64,000 nucleotides of DNA from Cyclobacteriaceae bacterium YHN15 (lineage in GTDB: Bacteria > Bacteroidota > Bacteroidia > Cytophagales > Cyclobacteriaceae): the NCBI GenBank assembly GCA_003797895.1, contig RKQB01000004.1:248001-312000 (forward strand). The letters are read 5' to 3'. The notes beneath the pieces were generated by a model that saw only the letters and a program-made list of their open reading frames with translations, was not told the DNA's origin and searched no databases. Both the position numbers and the translations under genes were made by a program. This document shows, piece by piece, positions 18,002 to 27,277 of the stretch; the stretch's first letter is position 1, and each line of letters starts with the position of its first letter.

Positions 18002-20761
18002 ATGAAACACCGATACTTCTTTTTGCCACTGGCAGTAATTCTACTGGTATTTTCCTCCAATGCCCAGCAGATTGACCAAACCTACAATCAAAAAATCAAG
18101 GAATTTACTACGGATGAAAAGTTCTTGCCCCAATCCTTATTGGATATAGTGGACCACCCGACAATTCCTTCCCCTTTAAAACATTTTGGACATATCATAG
18201 GGACAGAAGGTATTGTTCATAGAACTTCCGAAATTTATGGATATTACCAAAAGCTCGCTGAAACATCTCCCTTGGTTAATATTCAGGAAATGGGCAAAAC
18301 GGAGGAGGGCAGATCTTTTTATCTGATTATTATCGGCAACCAGGAATCCATGGACAGAATTGACCATTATAAGGGAAATTTGGCCAGGCTTGCGGATGCC
18401 AGAAAAACCAGTCCGGATCAGGCAGAAACTATCATCTTGGACAGCAAACCTGTTTACTATATCAGTGGAGGAATGCATGCCACTGAGATGGGATCACCTG
18501 AAATGCTGATGGAATTGGCCTATCGACTGGCAACATCTGATGCTTCTGATATCAAGGCCATCCGTGAAAATGTCATTACAGTGATCAATCCGATTTCTGA
18601 ACCTGATGGTTGGGATAAGCAGGTGGATTGGTATTTCCGTTATACCAAAGGCAGGGAAAAATTTGATGATGGTTTTCCCCGTTCAGCGCCTTATTGGGGC
18701 AAGTATGTTTTCCATGATAATAACAGGGATGGGCTTCAGGTTTCACAAGAAATCACCAAATCCATATTCAAAGGCTTTTTCGAATTTCATCCCACCGTAA
18801 TGTTGGACCTTCATGAGTCAGTTCCTTTGTTGTACATATCTACAGGAACAGGGCCTTATAATGATTTTGTTGACCCTATCACCCAAAGTGAATGGCAGGT
18901 AATGGGTAACCACGATGTTGCGGAGGTATCTGCCCAAGGCATGCCAGGAGCCTTTACCTGGGCCTTTTATGACGGATGGTGGCCAGGCTATGGGATTTGG
19001 GTGGCCAATAACCATAACTCCAATGGCAGGTTTTATGAAACCTATGGCAATGCAGGAGCAGACACCTACCTGAGAGACTACTCCACAGCAAAATTCGCTG
19101 GGGATCTGGCCTCTTCCAAGGAATGGTACCGGCCTTACCCAGCTACCCCCCTTGTCTATTGGTCCTTTAGAAATAATATCAATTATACCCAAGTGGGAGT
19201 GATTGCTTCCTTGTATTATGCGGCTAAGAATTCAGAGCTTTTGTTGAGAAACTTCTATAAAAAAGGCTTCAATAGTTTGGAGAAAGGAAAAAAGGAAGGC
19301 CCAAAAACTTTTACTATCGCCAAAGACCAAAGAGATCCTGCTATGGTTGCCTATCTGGCCAATCAGTTAAAAGTTCAGGGAATAGAAGTTCATGAAAATG
19401 AGGATCATTTTGTGGTCCTTTCCGAACAACCCTACAGGAATCTGGCAGTGTCATTATTGACTCCCCAGTCATATCCTAAAGATGCCAAATATCCCCCTTA
19501 TGATGCAATTGCCTGGACTTTGCCTTATTTGTACGGCGTGGAGGTGGAATCCAAAGACAGCATTGATTTTGACACGAATTCTTTGAAATTATTGGTGGAG
19601 GACGCTGTATATAAAGGGAAAGTTTCTGGTGATGGAAACACTTTTGTTTTACCCTATAAGGCCCAAAATACGGTATTACCTGCCCTTTATTGGGTAAAAA
19701 GTCAAAATAGAAATGCTGAAATTTTCATTTTGACTAAGGAAACTTTGATTTCTGAAGATACCATTGCGGCAGGGAGTATTTTATTCCGTAGAATAAATAA
19801 CAATCAGGCCAATCAAATAGCCTCTGATTTTGGCTTGGATTTAAGGGCCATTTCAGGCAATGTTCCTTCAGAAAACCAAAAAGCAGTAAATCTTCCGAGG
19901 GTAGCTATTTACCATACCTGGTACAATACCCAGGATGAAGGATGGTCAAGATATACTTTTGAAGAGAGGGATATTCCTTATACGTCTATTGATAAAGACG
20001 TATTGAAATCAGGTGCTTTAAAGTCTAAATTTGATGTGATTATTCTGCCCCGAGTCAGGGGAAATGCAAAGTATTTTGTAAATGGGGTAGATAAAAAGTA
20101 TGGCCCAATGCCTTACACCAAGACAGCCGAATTTCCAGCCCATGGCTTTCCCGCTTCAACCAATGACATGACCGGAGGCCCTGGTTTTGCAGGAATTGAA
20201 AACCTTAGAAAATTTATCGAAGAAGGGGGATTGTTGGTTAGTTTTGACAATACCAGCGCCATTCTTGCCGAACTCGGAATTGCGTCAGAACTAACACCTG
20301 TAAGTACCCCAGGCCTTTTCCATCCCGGTTCAATAGTCAGAGCAAAGGCCAGAAAGTCGGATCATCCCGTTCTATATGGATATCCCGAAACATTTCCTTT
20401 GTTCAGAGGAAATGGTCCCTTGCTTCAGACCGATAAGTATAACCGTGACCTGATGTTGGTACAGTATGGGCATGATCCTTTAAAGGATGAAGTTCCCTAT
20501 GAAGGACCAATAATGGGTAAGCCCGAGCAGCCCAAGGTAGAGAAAGCGGAAAAAAGTGAAGAGAAAAAACCTTCTTATGTAATCGCTGGAATGGTTCGGA
20601 ATGAACAGGAAATTGTAGGTCACGGATCGGTTTTCAATCTACCGGTTGGAAGGGGTAATGTTCTTGCCTTTACTTTTGATCCATTGCATAGGTACCTAAA
20701 CCATCATGATGCACCTATGGTCTGGAATGCATTGATCAATTGGGACAGATTGAACCCTTAA
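18002..20761 (+). CDS. Secreted M14-family zinc carboxypeptidase with C-terminal GATase-like domain
   Basis: The ATG at 18002 gives 919 aa and a clear signal peptide (ending SSNAQQ); an in-frame TTG at 17966 would add 12 residues before it and is rejected. The M14 zinc site is H159-A-T-E162 in GGMHATEMGSPE, with the third ligand His271 in LDLHES. NPISEPDGW and the Asn/Arg-containing segments match the family. Residues about 630-900 resemble a class I glutamine amidotransferase-like fold without an evident catalytic Cys. A Lys/Glu-rich linker lies near residue 845. It is probably a periplasmic metallopeptidase; its substrates are unknown. Confidence 0.88.
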   Translation: MKHRYFFLPLAVILLVFSSNAQQIDQTYNQKIKEFTTDEKFLPQSLLDIVDHPTIPSPLKHFGHIIGTEGIVHRTSEIYGYYQKLAETSPLVNIQEMGKTEEGRSFYLIIIGNQESMDRIDHYKGNLARLADARKTSPDQAETIILDSKPVYYISGGMHATEMGSPEMLMELAYRLATSDASDIKAIRENVITVINPISEPDGWDKQVDWYFRYTKGREKFDDGFPRSAPYWGKYVFHDNNRDGLQVSQEITKSIFKGFFEFHPTVMLDLHESVPLLYISTGTGPYNDFVDPITQSEWQVMGNHDVAEVSAQGMPGAFTWAFYDGWWPGYGIWVANNHNSNGRFYETYGNAGADTYLRDYSTAKFAGDLASSKEWYRPYPATPLVYWSFRNNINYTQVGVIASLYYAAKNSELLLRNFYKKGFNSLEKGKKEGPKTFTIAKDQRDPAMVAYLANQLKVQGIEVHENEDHFVVLSEQPYRNLAVSLLTPQSYPKDAKYPPYDAIAWTLPYLYGVEVESKDSIDFDTNSLKLLVEDAVYKGKVSGDGNTFVLPYKAQNTVLPALYWVKSQNRNAEIFILTKETLISEDTIAAGSILFRRINNNQANQIASDFGLDLRAISGNVPSENQKAVNLPRVAIYHTWYNTQDEGWSRYTFEERDIPYTSIDKDVLKSGALKSKFDVIILPRVRGNAKYFVNGVDKKYGPMPYTKTAEFPAHGFPASTNDMTGGPGFAGIENLRKFIEEGGLLVSFDNTSAILAELGIASELTPVSTPGLFHPGSIVRAKARKSDHPVLYGYPETFPLFRGNGPLLQTDKYNRDLMLVQYGHDPLKDEVPYEGPIMGKPEQPKVEKAEKSEEKKPSYVIAGMVRNEQEIVGHGSVFNLPVGRGNVLAFTFDPLHRYLNHHDAPMVWNALINWDRLNP

Positions 20762-20783
20762 AAAATTAAACCAAAAGTTTTTT

Positions 20784-20814
20784 ACCAGGATAATCCTTTA
20801 TGGTTTATCCTGGT
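20784..20814. terminator. Bidirectional intrinsic terminator
   Basis: A perfect 10-bp stem (ACCAGGATAA with TTATCCTGGT) and an 11-nt loop are followed by TTTTTTA on the plus strand and preceded by an A-run that serves the minus strand. It sits between the convergent M14 peptidase and GH20 genes. Confidence 0.85.
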
Positions 20815-20896
20815 TTTTTATCATATGGGTTTTTGAATTATCCAAACCTGGAAATCCCCTTCAAAGGAAAGAGGAAACTTTGTCAATTGGAATTAT

Positions 20897-22567
20897 TTAT
20901 TGTGGTTTTTCTGTCCCAATATCCAAAGGCAATCTGGCATAATTTAGCCCAATAAAATCATACCTTTTGAATTGTTTGGACATTCTGCCTACAAAATTAT
21001 CCCAGTTTTTTAATTCCTTAGGTGTCCAAACTACCTCAGCCAGAGCACTCATCCTAGGGAATACCATATATTCCACATTTTCAGGCCTATCCATATATTC
21101 TGTCCAAGCGCAGCCTTGCGCACCGAGGATAAATTTTGCTTCCTCAGCATTGAGTTCATCCGGTATTGGATCAAACTGATAAACTTTTTCCAAAGTAATA
21201 TAACCTCCGGCAGCCAAGGGTTCCGTTTCAGGATTTCCCTGGTAAGTCCAAAAATATAGAGACTGGATCGGTGTCATAATTACATCGTGCCCGGCTTTTG
21301 CTGCAGCTATCCCTCCTTCAATTCCCTGCCATGACATTACTGTAGCGTTTGGTGCCAGACCTCCTTCAAGTATTTCATCCCAACCAATCAATTTTCTTCC
21401 TTTGGCATTGATGAATTTTTCCATTCGCTGAACAAAATAGCTTTGCAGTTCATGTTCATCCTTTAAACCTAGTTCCTTGATTTGTCCCTGAATTCGTTCG
21501 GATGCAATCCATTGGTCTTTAATAGCTTCATCACCTCCTATATGGATATATTCACTGGGGAAAATGTCCATGATTTCTGTTAATACATCTTCCAAAAAGG
21601 CAAAAGTACCTTCTTCTACATTGAAAATATCCGGGAATACACCCCAATATGTGGCGACATCGATTGGTTTTCCTGTCACACCAAGTTCCGGATAGGCTGC
21701 AATCGCAGCTGTGGCATGTCCTGGCATTTCAATTTCAGGAATTACGGTAATAAATCTTTCTTTGGCGTAGGCTACAATTTCTTTGGCCTCTTCTTGGGTA
21801 TAAAAACCTCCATGGGGTTTACCATCAAAAATTCTTGGACTATCCCTGGCATGCCCCACCAGTGATTCCTTTCTCCAGGCACCTATTTCTGTAAGTTTTG
21901 GATATTTCTTTATTTCAATTCTCCAGCCCTGATCTTCTGTAAGATGCCAATGGAAAGTATTCAACTTGTGCATGGCCATCAGATCAATGTACTTCTTGAT
22001 AAAATCCAGAGGCATATAATGCCTGGCCACATCCAAATGCATTCCCCTCCATTGGAAACGGGGCTTGTCGAATATTTCCAGTGCTGGGATTTTCCAAGCC
22101 ATATTTTCCACGGTTGAAGTACTGTTTATTTCAGCGGGAAGTAATTGTAAAATGGTCTGCAATCCATAAAAATGACCAGCTGGATGGAGAGCTTTAACAA
22201 TGACCTTATTTTTGGTAACTGAGAGTTGGTAGCCCTCTTGGCCCAAATTAGAATCAGCATCATCTGTCGTAAAGAAAATAGTGTTTTTTCCTGCATCATT
22301 TATTGTAGATGACTTTACCTCTATAGTAAAACCTGTTGCTGTTTGGAGTTTTTCTGCCAACATGGAAGCAATTCTCAGGGTTTCTTCCTGTTCTCCTTGC
22401 ACCACGATGCTGGTTTTTGGGTTCACTTCAAAACTCCCCATTGTTTGTTCTATTTTGACAGGTTGGGGAATGATACTGATTTCCTGAAATTCTTTGTTTT
22501 TGGAACATGAAGACCCTATCAAAACAAAGAACAAGAGGCCAAGTAGTTGAATAATAGGCTTTTCCAT
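20897..22567 (-). CDS. Beta-N-acetylhexosaminidase, GH20, lipoprotein
   Basis: The protein has 556 aa with lipobox GSSC near residue 21. An N-terminal GH20b-like domain (about 30-160) precedes the catalytic (beta/alpha)8 barrel. The catalytic pair is D346-E347 in HIGGDEAIKDQW. Other family motifs are KLNTFHWHLTEDQGWRIE and VIPEIEMPGHA. GH20 enzymes release terminal GlcNAc or GalNAc. It is the last gene of a four-gene unit with a sugar transporter, a NagB-like protein and a PIG-L deacetylase, so amino-sugar uptake and catabolism is the clear context. It starts 29 nt after the transporter gene. Confidence 0.95.
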   Translation of the reverse strand: MEKPIIQLLGLLFFVLIGSSCSKNKEFQEISIIPQPVKIEQTMGSFEVNPKTSIVVQGEQEETLRIASMLAEKLQTATGFTIEVKSSTINDAGKNTIFFTTDDADSNLGQEGYQLSVTKNKVIVKALHPAGHFYGLQTILQLLPAEINSTSTVENMAWKIPALEIFDKPRFQWRGMHLDVARHYMPLDFIKKYIDLMAMHKLNTFHWHLTEDQGWRIEIKKYPKLTEIGAWRKESLVGHARDSPRIFDGKPHGGFYTQEEAKEIVAYAKERFITVIPEIEMPGHATAAIAAYPELGVTGKPIDVATYWGVFPDIFNVEEGTFAFLEDVLTEIMDIFPSEYIHIGGDEAIKDQWIASERIQGQIKELGLKDEHELQSYFVQRMEKFINAKGRKLIGWDEILEGGLAPNATVMSWQGIEGGIAAAKAGHDVIMTPIQSLYFWTYQGNPETEPLAAGGYITLEKVYQFDPIPDELNAEEAKFILGAQGCAWTEYMDRPENVEYMVFPRMSALAEVVWTPKELKNWDNFVGRMSKQFKRYDFIGLNYARLPLDIGTEKPQ

Positions 22568-22596
22568 GAATTTTTTTCTTTTTGTTTATGAAGCTA

Positions 22597-23913
22597 TCAT
22601 TTTTGGAGCAGGTTTTTAATGGGAGTACTGCTTATAGGGGGGATAATTTTATACCCGGAAAGGGAATAATACAATATGTACAGATAGAAAGGGACCATTA
22701 CCCAATAGCCAAACTGAGGGTTGACCTGATCACTTAAAAGTCCATACAACATAGGGACTACCGCTCCGCCAACGGCGCCCATGACCAATAAGGCAGAACC
22801 TTTACTCGTGAGAACACCTAATCCTTTCAAAGCGAGAGGCCATATAGTAGGCCAGAGTAAGGCATTACCCAAACCCAGGATGGTAATAAACCACACAGAA
22901 TGGGTGCCTTTAATGGATACCGCCAGTATGCTTAGGATGATTCCCAGGCCAGCAGAAAGCATCAGCGTTTTTCTTTGGGAAATGAATTTGGGAATGGTGA
23001 AAATGGCGAGGATATAACTCAAAATCATGATCAGCAAGGAGTAGGTGGCAAAGAACTTTGCCTCCCGGAAGGTATGTCCTTTATATTGGGCAAAGTTGAT
23101 AATAGAATCAATAACCAGTACCTCTGTGCCTACAGCACAGAATAAGGCTACCGCTCCTAAAATCAAATTTCTATGATGAAGAAGTTTAGGTTTATGTTCG
23201 ACTGTATCAGGATTTAAATCCACATTGGACTGTTCATCATCAATCTCAGGTAAATTGGTAAACTTGATGATCAGGCCAAGTCCAAGCAATACAATGCAAA
23301 TCACTATATAGGGAAAAACAAGCCTTTCAGACAAATTATCCAGTATCAACGCTTGTTCTGAAGGACTGGCAGAAACCAGTTGCAATTGTACTTCATCAAT
23401 TTCATTAGGGTTGCGGACAATGGCCCCTACAAGAAGTAAGGGAGCAAGTGCCCCTGCAATTTTGTTACAAACTCCCATCACACTTATCCTCGATGCGGCA
23501 CTTTCTAAAGGGCCCAAAATGGTAACATAAGGGTTCGCTGCAGTCTGTAACAAGGTAAGCCCGGATGCTTGTACAAAAAGCCCTATCAAAAAGATACTGT
23601 ATTCCCTTGTATAGGCGGCAGGTACGAAAATTAGCGCACCCATTGCCATCACCATGAGTCCCAACATCATTCCGTTTTTATAACCTGTTTTTTTAAGGAC
23701 AATAGAGGAGGGTAAGGCCATCAATAAATAGCCGATGTAGAAAGCAAATGCCACCAGCATGGCTTGTTGGATGGACAATTCACATATCAATTTGAAATAG
23801 GGGATCAATACTGAATTTATCCAAGTGACAAAGCCAAAAACAAAGAATAAAGATCCGATGATGATCATTACGCCAAGGAAGCTATTTGCTTGGGAATTGC
23901 TTTTTGTGGGCAT
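22597..23913 (-). CDS. Sugar MFS transporter, FucP/NagP type
   Basis: The protein has 438 aa with about 12 transmembrane segments. The first helix region FFVFGFVTWINSVLIPYFK and QTAANPYVTILGP are typical of the FucP/GluP/NagP group of sugar/proton symporters. In Bacteroidota the NagP type moves N-acetylglucosamine across the inner membrane. The neighbours, a GH20 hexosaminidase, a NagB-like protein and a PIG-L deacetylase, support GlcNAc or a related amino sugar as substrate. Confidence 0.9.
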   Translation of the reverse strand: MPTKSNSQANSFLGVMIIIGSLFFVFGFVTWINSVLIPYFKLICELSIQQAMLVAFAFYIGYLLMALPSSIVLKKTGYKNGMMLGLMVMAMGALIFVPAAYTREYSIFLIGLFVQASGLTLLQTAANPYVTILGPLESAASRISVMGVCNKIAGALAPLLLVGAIVRNPNEIDEVQLQLVSASPSEQALILDNLSERLVFPYIVICIVLLGLGLIIKFTNLPEIDDEQSNVDLNPDTVEHKPKLLHHRNLILGAVALFCAVGTEVLVIDSIINFAQYKGHTFREAKFFATYSLLIMILSYILAIFTIPKFISQRKTLMLSAGLGIILSILAVSIKGTHSVWFITILGLGNALLWPTIWPLALKGLGVLTSKGSALLVMGAVGGAVVPMLYGLLSDQVNPQFGYWVMVPFYLYILYYSLSGYKIIPPISSTPIKNLLQK

Positions 23914-23961
23914 TTTATGTTTTCAGGTTTTTCAGGATGAATATTAGGGGAGGTGTGAAAT

Positions 23962-24891
23962 CTAGTGCATGGAAACCTGACAGCTACCCAATCCATGCCT
24001 GTAATAATTGAACTGCACATGGGGGTGTTCAGCCAATAAGGACATGGGGACAGCAGTATCTACAATTCCTTTTGCAATCATAAAGGCAGTCAGCCTTTGG
24101 CCAAATGGATTATCATGGGTGCCCGCGTGCCAAATGGAAACTTTTTCTGCCTTCCAGGTCTCGACAGGGCCTACAGTAATGGCCTGAGTGGGAACCAGGG
24201 TAATGTTTCCACCACCTGAAGTGCGTGCATTTTGGGCTATGGTCAAGGGATGTAAATCCACCACACGGGTGGAGAGTTTCCTGTATTCTTTGGCAGGAGG
24301 GGGGATGTCTTTGTATATACCTTCCCTTTTCGGCGGATCATTAAATGCCCAGTGTTTCACATCACCTTGTCCACCCTGCATCAATGCGCACCTGACACCA
24401 TCCCAACTTTTGATGAATTCCCCGGTATTGGCTTTGGGAAAGTGCAGGTTATCGTTAGGCATAACCAAGTCCTTTCTGATTTTATCAAAACATAAATTTC
24501 TATCTGCTTTTTCAAAGGAGAGTGGGTGGTCAGGAGAAACTTCTTTACCATCCAAAAACCACTCATCCATTCCCCAAAAATGAGCCGATTTGAGGGAGAT
24601 CCCAAGTTCGTTCACAATCCGGGCAACCAAAGGAAGTTGTTCGGTAGGACCTATAGGACCGCAGACCCCGACAGGATTATCATGGGTTGATTGTTTCCAG
24701 GCGTTGATGTATTCTAAAGCTTCTGCCAGATAGAAGTCTTCCAAAGTATCATAAATCATTACTTGAAAACCAGGCCGGGAAAGGTTTTGGAGATCTTCTA
24801 AAGTGAGCTGGGCTACTTCTTTGATTAATTCAGTATCCAAAGTGGTATAATCCCACCACTCTGGAGCTATTGAACTTATTTTTCGTGACAT
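23962..24891 (-). CDS. Glucosamine-6-phosphate deaminase-like protein (divergent NagB family)
   Basis: The protein has 309 aa. GMDEWFLDG matches the NagB active-site Asp region, and [14 protein letters not shown] aligns with the NagB GIGxDGHIAFNEP loop but with an extra residue where DGH is expected. It therefore belongs to the NagB/RpiA/SIS-like isomerase fold but may act on a different amino sugar phosphate or have altered kinetics. Its place between a GlcNAc transporter gene and a PIG-L deacetylase gene supports amino-sugar deamination. The gaps to its neighbours are 48 and 29 nt. Confidence 0.82.
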   Translation of the reverse strand: MSRKISSIAPEWWDYTTLDTELIKEVAQLTLEDLQNLSRPGFQVMIYDTLEDFYLAEALEYINAWKQSTHDNPVGVCGPIGPTEQLPLVARIVNELGISLKSAHFWGMDEWFLDGKEVSPDHPLSFEKADRNLCFDKIRKDLVMPNDNLHFPKANTGEFIKSWDGVRCALMQGGQGDVKHWAFNDPPKREGIYKDIPPPAKEYRKLSTRVVDLHPLTIAQNARTSGGGNITLVPTQAITVGPVETWKAEKVSIWHAGTHDNPFGQRLTAFMIAKGIVDTAVPMSLLAEHPHVQFNYYRHGLGSCQVSMH

Positions 24892-24920
24892 ATTTTATTT
24901 TTATTTTAGAAAGATCAATT

Positions 24921-25715
24921 TTATATACCTAATTCCAGGTTTCTTTCGTATTGCTCATCGATATAATAATCCTTAGCCAATATCATTAATGGGTCATCCT
25001 TCGGTCCGCAAAAACCAAAATGCAAGTGCCGCCGCCAGCCTTCAGCATGGGTGAATTTTTTGGACAACTTACCAACTTCCAGAGAGATGTCTTGCATGGT
25101 TTGAAGGTAAGAATTCAAGTTTTGGCTTACATCCAGCCAGTTTTGTTGGCTCTTATGCGACTTAAGTGCTTCGATTTTCAAATCTTCAAACTCCTCGGTA
25201 TTCACAAATGACCCTGCAATTATTTTTCTTCTTAAAGGATCCCTTAGTGTATGGGGAAGAGCATGGTATATGGTACAGTCATAGTTGGCAGCTTCCCTTT
25301 CAGGAAGGGTTTTGAAATTGGGCATTCCTTTGGAGAATGCAGCAGTAACAGCCAATCTGCAGGTGTTGACATGGTCTTCCATGTAATCAACAGGGGAGTG
25401 GGTCAGAATGATTTTGGGCTTTACTTCCCGAATGATAGCAGCAAGCCGTCTAAGTGTTTTTTCCTCATAAAAAATTTCTAAATCATTACAAAAAGGAGGA
25501 TGGAAATGAGCACCAAGTATTGCAGCAGCATTTTTTGCTTCCTTCAACCGGATTTTTTTGGTTTCTTTTGCATTATGTTCCAATGAACCTACATTTCCAG
25601 ATGATAGATTGAGGTAATGTATCTCATAACCTTGTTTTTTAAGTTGTAAAAGTGTTCCCGCCATCATGAATTCAATATCATCGGGATGGGCAGCAATGGC
25701 TATAGCAGTATTCAT
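24921..25715 (-). CDS. PIG-L/LmbE family zinc deacetylase
   Basis: The protein has 264 aa and no signal peptide, so it is cytoplasmic. The zinc motif HPDDIE is at residues 9-14 (AIAAHPDDIEFMMAGTLL), and a third ligand His lies in DHVNTCRLA. PIG-L proteins remove acetyl from GlcNAc-type substrates. It is the first gene of the nag-like unit. In several Bacteroidota a LmbE domain is fused to NagB; here the two are separate but adjacent. A role in deacetylating imported GlcNAc derivatives before deamination is inferred. Confidence 0.9.
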   Translation of the reverse strand: MNTAIAIAAHPDDIEFMMAGTLLQLKKQGYEIHYLNLSSGNVGSLEHNAKETKKIRLKEAKNAAAILGAHFHPPFCNDLEIFYEEKTLRRLAAIIREVKPKIILTHSPVDYMEDHVNTCRLAVTAAFSKGMPNFKTLPEREAANYDCTIYHALPHTLRDPLRRKIIAGSFVNTEEFEDLKIEALKSHKSQQNWLDVSQNLNSYLQTMQDISLEVGKLSKKFTHAEGWRRHLHFGFCGPKDDPLMILAKDYYIDEQYERNLELGI

Positions 25716-26174
25716 TGGTAATTGTCGAAATGTTTTTTGGAAAAGAAAACTAAATATATCTTCCCCAAAGTATCTTTTTAATCGTAAAGAACAGGTGATT
25801 CTATTTAATGCCCGGTTCAGGTATTCTTAAAAATATCTATTTTCAATTGAAAAAAATAAAATATTATACAAAGGCCAAATTATAAATGATTAAATAGAAT
25901 AATACCTTTTTTGGTGTTTTAAATTCCTTAATTTCAACAACGGGCTTGTCATTTTTTTTCTTTATTGTAAAAAAACTTACGGAAACCCCAAAGGCTGCCA
26001 TGTGAAAACGAAGATTGAAGTTTTGGGGATTGAATAAAATGAAAGGATACTTTACGGCCTGGTAGAAACCTGATGATTCACAATCTATAATTTCTTAAGA
26101 GGTTAAGAATAAAAATTAACGGCAAATATTTTGTAACTTAAACCCATGTATAAATTATATTTCAATTCATTGCT
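25716..26174. other. Divergent intergenic region, 459 nt
   Basis: This region is strongly AT-rich. It must hold the promoter of the leftward amino-sugar operon; near-consensus boxes are GATACTTTG and TATATTTA (minus strand, about 25750-25775). No ORF with a recognisable product, RNA or long repeat was seen. Confidence 0.45.
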
Positions 26175-26372
26175 ATGAGAACTATTGGAATTATTTTATC
26201 AATTATTGGTGGCTTAGGGTTGATTGTCTTCGGAATTCAGGCCATGGAAGATTCTGAAAGCTTCAGCATTTTGGGTTTGGACATCGCTGTCAGTACAGCC
26301 AATTGGACTCCTGTGATAGTAAGCGGGGTAGTACTTGTAATTGGACTTGTGATGGTAGCCCGTAAAAAATAA
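26175..26372 (+). CDS. Small two-helix membrane protein, DUF3185-like
   Basis: The protein has 65 aa: two hydrophobic helices (residues 4-23 and 44-62), an acidic linker (MEDSES) and a basic end (ARKK). Size and layout match the DUF3185 family of small inner-membrane proteins of unknown role. Its gap of 37 nt to the phosphoesterase suggests possible co-transcription. Confidence 0.7.
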   Translation: MRTIGIILSIIGGLGLIVFGIQAMEDSESFSILGLDIAVSTANWTPVIVSGVVLVIGLVMVARKK

Positions 26373-26409
26373 AAGCCTTAATTTCCCTCTCAAACCTATT
26401 TAACCCTTC

Positions 26410-27216
26410 ATGCATCGTAGGCTATTTATCAAGAATATCTCTTTATTATCGGCAATCACTCCAATTATGCCATTTTTGACATATGGGAAAATGAATTTTC
26501 CCGAAAATTCCAAACTGAAATTTATTATTGCCTCTGATGGCCATTTTGGTCAACCCAACACTGATTTTGTAGGATCGCATAAATTGCTGATTGATTCCAT
26601 TCACTTGGAAGAAAATGTGGATTTTGTGATTTTCAATGGAGACCTGATTCACGATGATCCCAAATGGATGCCAGAAGTGAAAAATGTTTATGATTCCCTG
26701 AAGGTTCCTTACTATACAGTAAAAGGTAATCATGATAGGATTTCAGAATCGGAGTGGGAAAAGATATGGGGAATTCCTGCCAATTATTCATTCGTGGTAC
26801 AGGATAAATATGGCTTTATCTTAGCCAATAGTTCCAATGAGGCTGGCGATTACCTCTGTATTGACTTAAATTTTCTCCGAGAAAGATTGGACTCATTCAG
26901 TTCTCTGACCTTTGTTTTTATATGTATCCATATTTCCCAAAATGATTGGACCAGGCATGGTGTCGCCTGCCAGAATGTTTTGGATTTGATTGCTTCTTAT
27001 CCCAATATCAAAGCGGTATTTCATGGTCATGACCATGATGTGAACGGGATCATGTTAAATCAAAAGAAACCTTATTTGTGGTCCGGGCATTTTGGCGGAA
27101 GTTGGGGATCATCTTTTCCAGGTTACCGTATATGTGAAGTAGGAGAGGACGGGAAAGTGGTCACTTACCTTAAATCCATGAAAGAAGGATTAATATTGAA
27201 TGGACATACCCTTTGA
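26410..27216 (+). CDS. Exported calcineurin-like metallophosphoesterase
   Basis: The protein has 268 aa. The N-terminus MHRRLFIKN followed by a hydrophobic run resembles a Tat-type signal. All metallophosphoesterase blocks are visible in order: SDGHFG (D-x-H), NGDLIHDD, KGNHDR, IHIS and FHGHDHD. The enzyme would bind two metals and cleave a phosphomonoester or phosphodiester in the periplasm. The genes after it are glycan-related (sialate esterase), but a link is not shown. Confidence 0.9.
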   Translation: MHRRLFIKNISLLSAITPIMPFLTYGKMNFPENSKLKFIIASDGHFGQPNTDFVGSHKLLIDSIHLEENVDFVIFNGDLIHDDPKWMPEVKNVYDSLKVPYYTVKGNHDRISESEWEKIWGIPANYSFVVQDKYGFILANSSNEAGDYLCIDLNFLRERLDSFSSLTFVFICIHISQNDWTRHGVACQNVLDLIASYPNIKAVFHGHDHDVNGIMLNQKKPYLWSGHFGGSWGSSFPGYRICEVGEDGKVVTYLKSMKEGLILNGHTL

Positions 27217-27277
27217 TGAAAATTGTTTTATTTTTCACTCTTGTCTAAATTCGCTTGCCTAAAATTCACCTCAACTT

